IMG/VR virus record: IMGVR_UViG_3300021373_003004
Coordinates: 1 to 56,907 of that record
Length of the DNA: 56,907 bases
Source: a virus
Strand: one strand, 5' to 3'
The translations under genes and the position numbers were made by a program. Positions 49,572 through 56,482 of the stretch are shown piece after piece. Each line of letters begins with the position of its first letter. The first letter of the stretch is position 1. The notes under the pieces were generated by a model. That model did no database searches, was not told where the DNA came from, and saw only the letters and a list, made by a program, of their open reading frames with translations.

Positions 49572-50359
49572 ATCAGCCCCATTAATTGTTGTACATTCTC
49601 ACCTGAATTTGGCAATTTTTGTTTTAAAAAGAAATGAACAAAGTTACACTCTTTAATTTTGGTATTGGCAGTAAACAAACCATTCCACTTCCAATGAAGA
49701 TCGTGAACTTTCATGTTTTCTTCTTTAATCCAAACATTAAGTAGAGTCTGGTCAGTAGACCATTTCCAATTACCTAATCCATCAATGAACGGTTTAAATC
49801 TTGGTCTAGACAAAAACTGATGAGGTGTTTCACCATTGAGATAATTTTCTAATGATTTGTTAAGCATCATTACACCCATATTACGGAACTCAGCACCACA
49901 ACCACTCGGATGTTTCCAGTCAAATAGCTTGTTGATGGGGGACATGCCATACTGCTCTCGAGAGTAGTTCGAAATCTTTTTCTTATATTGTGGGGTTATT
50001 GGCATGTCACGTTCAATAGATGCAGCAAAGTCTACTTTAGTTCCTACTTCTTCAAATATAGAATCGTTACACTCCGGACGAATATAAACGTCAGCATCAA
50101 TAACAGCTACCTGATCGTATGTACGCAAATACGTAAATGCATTTTCCTTCTCAAAGATTGGAAGGAATCCACCATACTGCTCCCATGCTCTGGGGTTTCT
50201 ATTTGTTTGAAAAACATCAGGTTTAATCATGAGAATAGGCTGTCGCTGTTGGATATATTCCGCGCCTATTCTTTCTGCATATTCTGCTACACTATAAGTA
50301 CAATGATCGTATAGTTTAGATCTCTTGCCCGTGTATACCTGGTATATCAATCTTTTCAT
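49568..50359 (-). CDS. GT-A glycosyltransferase, tandem copy B
   Basis: A 263-residue protein that parallels the neighbouring gene throughout: KRLIYQVYTGKRSKLYDHCT, PIFEKENAFTYLRTYDQVAV, IDADVYIRPECNDS (DxD), FRNMGVMMLNKSLENYL, WSTDQTLLNVWI and the end HFFLKQKLPNSGENVQQLM. The Asn of the copy A motif FFNSGVM becomes RNMGVM here, a possible change in acceptor choice. It overlaps its neighbours by 4 and 44 bases. Confidence 0.75.
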   Translation of the reverse strand: MKRLIYQVYTGKRSKLYDHCTYSVAEYAERIGAEYIQQRQPILMIKPDVFQTNRNPRAWEQYGGFLPIFEKENAFTYLRTYDQVAVIDADVYIRPECNDSIFEEVGTKVDFAASIERDMPITPQYKKKISNYSREQYGMSPINKLFDWKHPSGCGAEFRNMGVMMLNKSLENYLNGETPHQFLSRPRFKPFIDGLGNWKWSTDQTLLNVWIKEENMKVHDLHWKWNGLFTANTKIKECNFVHFFLKQKLPNSGENVQQLMGLI

Positions 50360-50981
50360 AATCTAGTCCTACATAATTTCTATATGGAGATTTATGGTCT
50401 ATCGTATTTAATCCATCAATATTTATTTGCTCTATATAATGATAATCATTATTTTGTAGTTGTTTAGCAATATTTAAAAGAGCTCCCAAGTGTCCATCGC
50501 TATTTTGTTTTATTTCTTTACTTACTGCATGGGCTATTAATCTTTGAGCTACTAAAGGAGTAATATAATAACCAGAACCAGGAGCTAAATGCACACCTTG
50601 AGATTTTTTATCTCCGTAGTCTCTGTTAATAAATGATAAAAATTTATGTCCTTCTTTCGATAAATCAGGTAATGGTTTAATTAGTTTTGAATCATGTTCT
50701 AAAATCAAAATAGGACGTCTGGTTGTAAGACAACGGCACCATAATTCAAAGTGACTATACCATACAGATTTTTCTGTTGCTGTAAAATCCCGATCACCTT
50801 TTTTTCCAAATTCTAATTTATGTTTTTTGTATAAATCTTTTGGAGTTATAGCTTTAAATTTTTTAATGTTATGATTATGTTTTCTCCAACTATTATACAC
50901 CATCCTAGAATACATTAAAGAAACAGGATGATCTTCCATTAATATTTGGTATATGTCATAATTTTGTTGTATATTTTTCAT
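50316..50981 (-). CDS. GT25-like glycosyltransferase
   Basis: A 221-residue protein. KKFKAITPKDLYKKHKLEFG, VWYSHFELWCRCLTTRRP and ILILEHDSKLIKPLPDL match the other GT25-like genes (Ser replaces Ala after LEHD), and GSGYYITPLVAQRLIAHAV forms the C-terminal helix. It is most like the plus-strand copy at 37578 (both have L-x-F-G-x-x-G after the TP element). The end overlaps copy B of the tandem pair by 44 bases and the start overlaps the gene upstream by 26. Confidence 0.75.
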   Translation of the reverse strand: MKNIQQNYDIYQILMEDHPVSLMYSRMVYNSWRKHNHNIKKFKAITPKDLYKKHKLEFGKKGDRDFTATEKSVWYSHFELWCRCLTTRRPILILEHDSKLIKPLPDLSKEGHKFLSFINRDYGDKKSQGVHLAPGSGYYITPLVAQRLIAHAVSKEIKQNSDGHLGALLNIAKQLQNNDYHYIEQINIDGLNTIDHKSPYRNYVGLDYEKIDIPGIHGQEI

Positions 50982-51597
50982 CAGTACTAAACATTATGTC
51001 AAAATTAGTTGTCAAATTCGGTATTACTCCGTTATTATAAAACTCTTTATAAACGTTTTCTGCTTTGCCCCAATGATGAATTACTTTGTTTAAATCTAAG
51101 TTATGGCCAGCCAGAATATATCTAGCACGTTCTATACTTGTATTCCAAAAACTTGGACTGGCTAACATGCCATTTCTCATATCTGGATAACTTTCATGAA
51201 TCTTAAAAACATTTACATCATAATTCAAAAAATCTGCTGGGATATCTTTTTGTATAACTGTGTCAAATGGAATAAATATCGAATGGCTTCTCAATCTTCT
51301 AAGCTTTCTAGCTAAAGTCCAAAAGTCTATAAAAAACCTCATGGCTTGAGTTTTATATTTAGCAGAGTTTCCCTCTATTTCTTTAAAATTATCATCAACT
51401 ATCAGTCCAATTCTCAATTCTTCTTTAAGAAGCGTTCTTATGCGGGTGGATCTGTTATATGATTCTTGAAATTTAAAATTAGTAAAACCATATCTTTCCC
51501 ATTCAGCTTTATTTTTAATCGCTATTTCTTTTTCATAGTCATCAGCGTGATTAACGGTACAGTATATAGGAATATCTCTTGGTATAAATTCTGTCAT
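50956..51597 (-). CDS. Unknown protein of the glycan cluster
   Basis: A 213-residue protein (MTEFIPRDIPIYCTVNHADD) with KYKTQAMRFFIDFWTLARKL, HSIFIPFDTVIQKDIPADFL and a C-terminal part FDIMFSTDEKYTTKL. The strand IFIPFDTVIQKD resembles the acidic strand of GT-A glycosyltransferases but lacks a clear DxD. Its ATG overlaps the radical SAM stop. It may be a divergent glycosyltransferase; low certainty. Confidence 0.55.
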   Translation of the reverse strand: MTEFIPRDIPIYCTVNHADDYEKEIAIKNKAEWERYGFTNFKFQESYNRSTRIRTLLKEELRIGLIVDDNFKEIEGNSAKYKTQAMRFFIDFWTLARKLRRLRSHSIFIPFDTVIQKDIPADFLNYDVNVFKIHESYPDMRNGMLASPSFWNTSIERARYILAGHNLDLNKVIHHWGKAENVYKEFYNNGVIPNLTTNFDIMFSTDEKYTTKL

Positions 51598-52553
51598 CTG
51601 TAGTCATCCAAGTTAAAGTTTGTGCCATGCATTTTATAAAGATCTCTTTCATGGTTTGTATAAACTAATACTTCAGGATCATCAATTAAGAAGTCACAAT
51701 CATTACAATAAGCCGGCCAGTTGCCCATCTCATGATCTTTACGTAGCTGATTGTATTTATCACCGTACCAAATTTCTTCTAGTGTATTCTTAGACAAATG
51801 TCCGAGGACTGCTTCGTCATCACGTCCGAGCACTTGACAGCATGGGTGAACAGCACCCAAGTTACCGTCAATACCGCCAGCGCGTATAACGACATCAGGG
51901 GAAAAAGGACGACCACAGGTTTTTCTAGCACCTTGTCTTTCATAGTTAGCATCATATACTCCACTCCAATTGTGCATCTTCCAAATCTCAGTCTTAACCC
52001 CTGCACCATCAACAATCTTACGATATTGTTCTACCTCATAATCAATATTGTCATTGTCAAGAATCAAATGATATGTGGCCACCACACAATCTGATAGTGT
52101 AGCATAAGCATACGCCGCAGTTTCTTCAAGATTAGACTTAACTGTGTTGAATGAACTATTATTCATCCATTTACGATAAGTCTCTTCGTTATAACCAATC
52201 ATTGAGAACCGGATAAAATCAGCACCAGCATCAATAACATCATGCATGAACTGACCTGACATGCGATTACCATTTGTAAACATAAATGCCTTAGCACCAT
52301 ACTTCTTTACAATTGCTACATATTCAGGTAAGTTACTATTTAAGGTTGGTTCGCCAGATCCCTCTAGATTTACAACATTTAATCCAGCCTCTGCACATTG
52401 AGCTACATAGTCTTCAAACACGTCTAGGGGCATCTTCTTCAACCAATTTTTACCACGTGCACCCGTAGTACCGTCAGGATTTGTCTGAGGACACATCTGA
52501 CACGTATAGTTACAGCCGCCATTAATTTCTATTACTGCGCGATCAATATGCAT
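51594..52553 (-). CDS. Radical SAM/SPASM enzyme
   Basis: A 319-residue protein. GGCNYTCQMCPQTNP holds the CxxxCxxC cluster (Cys14, 18, 21), NLEGSGEPTLNSN is the GGEP-type SAM-binding motif, and ADFIRFSMIGYNEETYRKWM is a barrel strand. The C-terminal region has Cys at TCGRPF, HPCCQVLG and YCNDCDF, typical of a SPASM domain with extra iron-sulfur clusters. Such enzymes modify peptides, sugars or cofactors by radical chemistry. It lies in the glycan cluster, so a sugar or peptide target is possible. A second, damaged relative may be at 56472-56907. Confidence 0.85.
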   Translation of the reverse strand: MHIDRAVIEINGGCNYTCQMCPQTNPDGTTGARGKNWLKKMPLDVFEDYVAQCAEAGLNVVNLEGSGEPTLNSNLPEYVAIVKKYGAKAFMFTNGNRMSGQFMHDVIDAGADFIRFSMIGYNEETYRKWMNNSSFNTVKSNLEETAAYAYATLSDCVVATYHLILDNDNIDYEVEQYRKIVDGAGVKTEIWKMHNWSGVYDANYERQGARKTCGRPFSPDVVIRAGGIDGNLGAVHPCCQVLGRDDEAVLGHLSKNTLEEIWYGDKYNQLRKDHEMGNWPAYCNDCDFLIDDPEVLVYTNHERDLYKMHGTNFNLDDYR

Positions 52554-53375
52554 TTACCATCCATTCACAAATTTATTAAAGATTTTTTTATACGCGTAAG
52601 CTTTTTCTTGAGCTGCTTCAATTGTATAGTATATTTTACTTAAATCCCTATCTATGAAAAAATCTCCATCTTTTATCCACACTGCTGCCGGGGTGTGCCA
52701 TTTAGTTATACTACTATCACTAAAGACGACGTGTGGTTTAAAAAAATTCTTAGCTATATAATGCCACATTCCTTCATAAGATATACAGCACTCACATGTT
52801 CTTATGTGATACATAGCATCACTTACCGGAGTTCTATAACATAATTCCGTAACTTCATAGCCAAAATCTTTTAATCTATCTATTATCCTTTGCCATTCAT
52901 GATCTAGCATAGGTAGTTTGTAACCAGATAATTGTTGTTTAGCATTGAAGGTTGGTCTCCATATTACTATTTTATTTGGTATGGTTTTTACCTGAATAGT
53001 AGGATCAAATGACCAATATCTATATAATTCAGACTTTGGTTTTCTTGTAATTCCTTCATAAAACTTTTTATACAAAGCTGTGTCAGTACTATTAAATATC
53101 GGTTCAACATGAACCATGTCTGGCCACATATATCTTTTTCTTACATATTCAAATCTATCATAGACAGATTCAGGATCTTCATAATGATAATTTAAATCTT
53201 TGTCATGGAAAAAATGTATTTGAAACTTTGTAGGTTTTTGATTAACAAACGCCCGCATGAAAGCGATGTTTAAACCATACATTGAATCACCGATACCTGG
53301 TGTGGTTTTCCATCTTATAGTGTCTAAACCATAATTATCTTTCCAGTTTGCTACCCAGTGGTTCCATAAGTCCAT
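52554..53375 (-). CDS. GT-B (GT9/heptosyltransferase-like) protein
   Basis: A 273-residue protein from ATG 53373-53375; the longer reading would need a TTG start. TTPGIGDSMYGLNIAFMRAF starts a Rossmann-like half (GxGDxxYxxP-like), NKIVIWRPTFNAK begins the second half, GYEVTELCYRTPVSDAMYHI and SYEGMWHYIAKNFFKPHVVF resemble the heptosyltransferase C-terminal site (a gap-free signature 'GMxHxAxxxxxPxVxxF'). GT9 enzymes add sugars in LPS core. It overlaps the small upstream gene by 41 bases. Confidence 0.65.
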   Translation of the reverse strand: MDLWNHWVANWKDNYGLDTIRWKTTPGIGDSMYGLNIAFMRAFVNQKPTKFQIHFFHDKDLNYHYEDPESVYDRFEYVRKRYMWPDMVHVEPIFNSTDTALYKKFYEGITRKPKSELYRYWSFDPTIQVKTIPNKIVIWRPTFNAKQQLSGYKLPMLDHEWQRIIDRLKDFGYEVTELCYRTPVSDAMYHIRTCECCISYEGMWHYIAKNFFKPHVVFSDSSITKWHTPAAVWIKDGDFFIDRDLSKIYYTIEAAQEKAYAYKKIFNKFVNGW

Positions 53376-53562
53376 AATGATATACAATCGTTTCTGCTAA
53401 ACTATGAGCTTCTTTAAAGTTGTTTCTAAAACGATTACCTTTAGCACCGTCTCTTATAAAAGATTCTAAATTATCTATAGTACCATTAAAGTCATTCAAT
53501 TTGTAATCACGAACAATTTCTTCCCATTGATATCTTAGCGACAAAATTCTAAAAATCGTCAT
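53335..53562 (-). CDS. Small protein of unknown function in the glycan cluster
   Basis: A 75-residue protein (MTIFRILSLRYQWEEIVRDY, then NFKEAHSLAETIVYHYGLME), mostly helical. It overlaps the methyltransferase-like gene upstream by 14 bases and the GT9-like gene downstream by 41. No domain recognised. Confidence 0.58.
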   Translation of the reverse strand: MTIFRILSLRYQWEEIVRDYKLNDFNGTIDNLESFIRDGAKGNRFRNNFKEAHSLAETIVYHYGLMEPLGSKLER

Positions 53563-54157
53563 ATAGACCTTCCATTTTAAATAAGCCCATAATGCCTGGG
53601 GTATTTGCCGTGTATTTCTGCTCTGAACTATATTTTATATTGCTATAAAACCAATATTTTTGATTATATTTAACATCATAAAGAGCAAAATCACGTTTAA
53701 CAGCTCCTCTTACATCCGGCATCTCTAAATTATCAATAACTAAATAACGTGGTTTAATTTTAAAACATGACTCTAAATCCCTTTTAGGAGCATCACCTAA
53801 ATGATAACCATCTACAAATATTAAATCAATGTTTGTGTGTCTATGTTCGTCACCCCATATAGGTCTTTTATGATGAGTATGTTGTGGCCAAAACTTTTTA
53901 ATTTGCCTTGCGTTTTGTTCTGATACTACATGAGGATCATAACTGACTAATGATTCTAAATTTTTAAATACAGTCATCATAACTAAAGTTGCATGGCCCG
54001 CCCACATACCAATTTCTATAACTTTAGTAGGATTTACTATTTCCTGAATTTCAATCCAGGGATTCACCATATCAGGATTATTTAAATCAGTGCCACCCCA
54101 CTGATCTTTTGGATAACGTAGATAATGGTCATCAATTCCTAAAATATTCTTTACCAT
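53549..54157 (-). CDS. SAM methyltransferase-like protein (Methyltransf_24 type)
   Basis: A 202-residue protein from ATG 54155-54157; a TTG at 54166 is the alternative. PTKVIEIGMWAGHATLVMMT is motif I (ExGxxxG), SLVSYDPHVVSEQNAR motif II, and NIDLIFVDGYHLGDAPKRDL followed by KPRYLVIDNLEM is the family's D-G-x-H signature. It overlaps the oxygenase gene upstream by 26 bases. The substrate is unknown; sugar methylation would fit the cluster. Confidence 0.75.
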   Translation of the reverse strand: MVKNILGIDDHYLRYPKDQWGGTDLNNPDMVNPWIEIQEIVNPTKVIEIGMWAGHATLVMMTVFKNLESLVSYDPHVVSEQNARQIKKFWPQHTHHKRPIWGDEHRHTNIDLIFVDGYHLGDAPKRDLESCFKIKPRYLVIDNLEMPDVRGAVKRDFALYDVKYNQKYWFYSNIKYSSEQKYTANTPGIMGLFKMEGLYDDF

Positions 54158-54716
54158 ATTTTTCAATCATTTCTCTATCAACACTAAATTGAATATTTCC
54201 TGCTACAATTGTTTTTCTCAAATTACTTTTAATTTCTGGTGATCGATGAATTAAAAAGGTAGGAAAAAATATTACATCTCCTTCCTTTAAATTGAAATCA
54301 CCATTTAAAAAATTTAGAAATTCCGTAGCCTCGTTCATTTCTGGAAGTTCTACATAATAAATAAAGGCCCAATGGCCAGCATGTTCGTGCCATCCAAAAT
54401 CAGATCCTTGTATATATTGTTGGAACCACCATTTTTGACTTCTAAGTTCAGAACGTTTAAAACCATGTTTGTGTCGTATATCTTCTACAAAATCTAAAAT
54501 AATGTTGTTTATAATTTCAACATAGGGTCTAGGAGCGTTTGGAATATTAAAGTCATAATAATAACCCTTCTCATTAAGTTTTATATTATTAATTTCCTTT
54601 GCTCTTTCAATAGAATTTAATACTATTGGTTTCCAATAGTCATGATCTTCTACCGTAAATTTATAAACAAAATCGGGAAGATTATCCGTGTAATTGCTGA
54701 TTGTCGAGCTCATCAT
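54132..54716 (-). CDS. Putative 2OG-Fe(II) oxygenase (2OG-FeII_Oxy_5-like)
   Basis: A 194-residue protein taken from ATG 54714-54716 among several neighbouring ATGs (54713 to 54734), none with a good ribosome site. KWWFQQYIQGSDFGWHEHAG then HWAFIYYVELPE and EGDVIFFPTFLIHRSPEI match the phage-type oxygenase: H-x-H in place of HxD, then the distal His and a later Arg (SNLRKTIVAGNI). Such enzymes hydroxylate proteins or metabolites. It ends the glycan run, overlapping both neighbours. Confidence 0.72.
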   Translation of the reverse strand: MMSSTISNYTDNLPDFVYKFTVEDHDYWKPIVLNSIERAKEINNIKLNEKGYYYDFNIPNAPRPYVEIINNIILDFVEDIRHKHGFKRSELRSQKWWFQQYIQGSDFGWHEHAGHWAFIYYVELPEMNEATEFLNFLNGDFNLKEGDVIFFPTFLIHRSPEIKSNLRKTIVAGNIQFSVDREMIEKYGKEYFRN

Positions 54717-54867
54717 AGTCATAGGCATCATCATACATTACTTCATTTAGCATACGTTTAGATTCATAATCTTGTACTTCACGAATACGTAAATCTTTTT
54801 CAAGTGATTCACTTTTGTGCTTACCACGTTTTTTATTGCGGGGGTCAAACCTAGAATATTTTGCCAT
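54682..54867 (-). CDS. Small conserved phage protein before the oxygenase
   Basis: A 61-residue protein: MAKYSRFDPRNKKRGKHKSE, a basic start, then an acidic, Tyr-rich end (NEVMYDDAYDYDELDNQQ). I recall proteins with the MAKYSRFDPRNKK start next to phoH in T4-like marine phages. GAGGAGAAA is the ribosome site. No function known. Confidence 0.7.
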   Translation of the reverse strand: MAKYSRFDPRNKKRGKHKSESLEKDLRIREVQDYESKRMLNEVMYDDAYDYDELDNQQLHG

Positions 54868-54876
54868 TTTCTCCTC

Positions 54877-55575
54877 TTAATATCCTAACATTTCTTTTGT
54901 CATAATATAATCTCTTACAAAGTCTGATCGGACAATATCCTCCCAACCAAAATTTATAACTGTAAAATTCTTTAGTTGTTCTACAATCTGTAAAAACTGA
55001 ATAATTCCTTGTTTCTCATCATCGTATTTAAAGTCACTCTGTTTATAGTCACCACTAAAAATAATCTTTGTGTGTCTACCTACACGTGTGATAACAGAAT
55101 CAAGTTCATGAAAGTTTAAGTTCTGCATTTCATCAACAACAATAATTGCATTATCAAATGTAGTACCACGAATAAATGACGTTGACTCAAACTGAATCTG
55201 TCCTGCTGTTATCATTTTATTGTAGGATGTTTTATCACCAAACAACTCGTGACATATATTTTTGTATGGTGTAGTGAATGCCTCTTCTTTCTCGGCCTTT
55301 GTTCCTGGTAAGAATCCCATATCCCTTGTCGGTACCATAGATCTTAAAATCACTAGTCTATCATATTCCGTCTCTTTATCGAGTACATCCTCTAATGCGA
55401 GATAGAGAGCGTTGAATGTTTTGCCTGTACCTGCAGTTCCTGTTAATACGAGATTATATCCCTCATCCCAAGCCTCATAGCACTTTTCTTGATTGAGAGT
55501 AATTGGCTCAAACTGCAGCAAATCGTCTAAACGTACAGACATCGAATTATTCACTGTTTTAATTCTTTTTTTCAT
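54877..55575 (-). CDS. phoH: PhoH-like ATPase
   Basis: A 232-residue protein. LVLTGTAGTGKTFNALYLAL is Walker A (GTAGTGKT, residues 46-53), NAIIVVDEMQNLNFHELDSV is Walker B, and IIFSGDYKQSD is the third conserved helicase-type motif (GDxxQ). This is the PhoH family, common in marine T4-like phages. Its cellular role is not settled; an RNA-related or phosphate-stress role has been proposed. Its ATG overlaps the upstream stop (TAATG). Confidence 0.93.
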   Translation of the reverse strand: MKKRIKTVNNSMSVRLDDLLQFEPITLNQEKCYEAWDEGYNLVLTGTAGTGKTFNALYLALEDVLDKETEYDRLVILRSMVPTRDMGFLPGTKAEKEEAFTTPYKNICHELFGDKTSYNKMITAGQIQFESTSFIRGTTFDNAIIVVDEMQNLNFHELDSVITRVGRHTKIIFSGDYKQSDFKYDDEKQGIIQFLQIVEQLKNFTVINFGWEDIVRSDFVRDYIMTKEMLGY

Positions 55576-55808
55576 TATGTCTCTATTGTGTTACCACGAC
55601 CAGATTTTTTCTTAATACCTTTTAATAGATCATTCCATTCGGAACCTGCAGCTTTACGTGCTGTGTCACCGACTCCTGATATGAATTTTGCTGTGGAAAG
55701 TTTTTGTTTGTACTTGCCTTCTGCAAGCAATGCTTCTCGTTCTGATAAAGAAAGAATCATCTCTGACTCTTCACCAGTCTCGACGTTTATCATTGTGTAA
55801 CTTGGCAT
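55575..55808 (-). CDS. Small FmdB-like conserved phage protein
   Basis: A 77-residue protein: MPSYTMINVETGEESEMILS, then SEREALLAEGKYKQKLSTAK and GSEWNDLLKGIKKKSGRGNT. The start resembles FmdB-type zinc-ribbon proteins (MPxYxFxxxETGE), but there is no Cys, so no zinc ribbon remains. Versions of this protein sit next to phoH in T4-like marine phages. A promoter lies just upstream (55834-55862). Confidence 0.72.
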   Translation of the reverse strand: MPSYTMINVETGEESEMILSLSEREALLAEGKYKQKLSTAKFISGVGDTARKAAGSEWNDLLKGIKKKSGRGNTIET

Positions 55809-55833
55809 TTTTAATCCTATGTCAGCTGATTAT

Positions 55834-55862
55834 ATTATATCATGAAAAATAACCAGCTGACA
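55834..55862 (-). promoter_or_regulatory. Early/middle-type promoter (TGTCAG-17-TATAAT)
   Basis: -10 TATAAT at 55834-55839 and -35 TGTCAG at 55857-55862 within AACTGTGTCAG, minus strand, 17-bp spacer. It precedes the FmdB-like gene and phoH, and perhaps the whole glycan run, since I see no other promoter down to 42750. Confidence 0.6.
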
Positions 55863-55876
55863 CAGTTATTTTCCTA

Positions 55877-56029
55877 CTATGAGGCTTCAGCTATACGCGT
55901 TGATAAAAACTCGTATTTACGTTTGAGTTTCGACACTAGGTCTTTATTACCCTTCTTTTTAACCTTGTTTATATATTGTTCTAATTCTGTTAAATCGTTA
56001 CGTAATCTATCAAGCTGAATTTTACTCAT
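55877..56029 (-). CDS. Very small basic coiled-coil protein
   Basis: A 50-residue protein from ATG 56027-56029 (MSKIQLDRLRNDLTELEQYI), all helical and basic (NKVKKKGNKDLVSKLKRKYE). GGGAG lies 6 bases before the ATG. It ends just before the promoter of the next unit. Function unknown. Confidence 0.65.
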   Translation of the reverse strand: MSKIQLDRLRNDLTELEQYINKVKKKGNKDLVSKLKRKYEFLSTRIAEAS

Positions 56030-56047
56030 TGTTTCTCCCTGAGTTAG

Positions 56048-56482
56048 TTACTTTAGAATTAAATTTGGAAATGCCTCCTGTACTAGTTTCTTGGTAATAC
56101 CTTTTGCTGGCTGTCTTTTGTCAATCATATTGCACAGCAGCTCAGCATCCTTTGGATGAATAGTCTCTAACACATCGATAAAGAGCTTCTCACGACGAAA
56201 CGCAGGCATCTTCTCACCTGGTCCGCCCTTCACCCAATTCGCGAATTTCTTATTGTGTTTGAGTAGGTTTGATGGGACACTAGATTCATCAGCAGGTTCA
56301 TATGGTGGTTTACCCTCTGGTAAAAGCCACTGGACTGTATCGTCAAATGTTCCACGTAAAACATCTTTTAATGCCCAGTTATTATCATGTTCCTGGAGAA
56401 TCTTAATCTTCTCTGCTTTTGTTTTTGCAGCAGAGGCCTTCTCTATAATTTCATGTACACGCCATGTAACTTTATTTACCAT
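56048..56482 (-). CDS. DUF6433-type conserved phage protein
   Basis: A 144-residue protein: HEIIEKASAAKTKAEKIKIL, QEHDNNWALKDVLRGTFDDT, VQWLLPEGKPPYEPADESSV and FRREKLFIDVLETIHPKDAE. This is the layout of the DUF6433 family of T4-like phages, whose function is unknown. It overlaps the damaged radical SAM gene upstream by 11 bases. Confidence 0.8.
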   Translation of the reverse strand: MVNKVTWRVHEIIEKASAAKTKAEKIKILQEHDNNWALKDVLRGTFDDTVQWLLPEGKPPYEPADESSVPSNLLKHNKKFANWVKGGPGEKMPAFRREKLFIDVLETIHPKDAELLCNMIDKRQPAKGITKKLVQEAFPNLILK

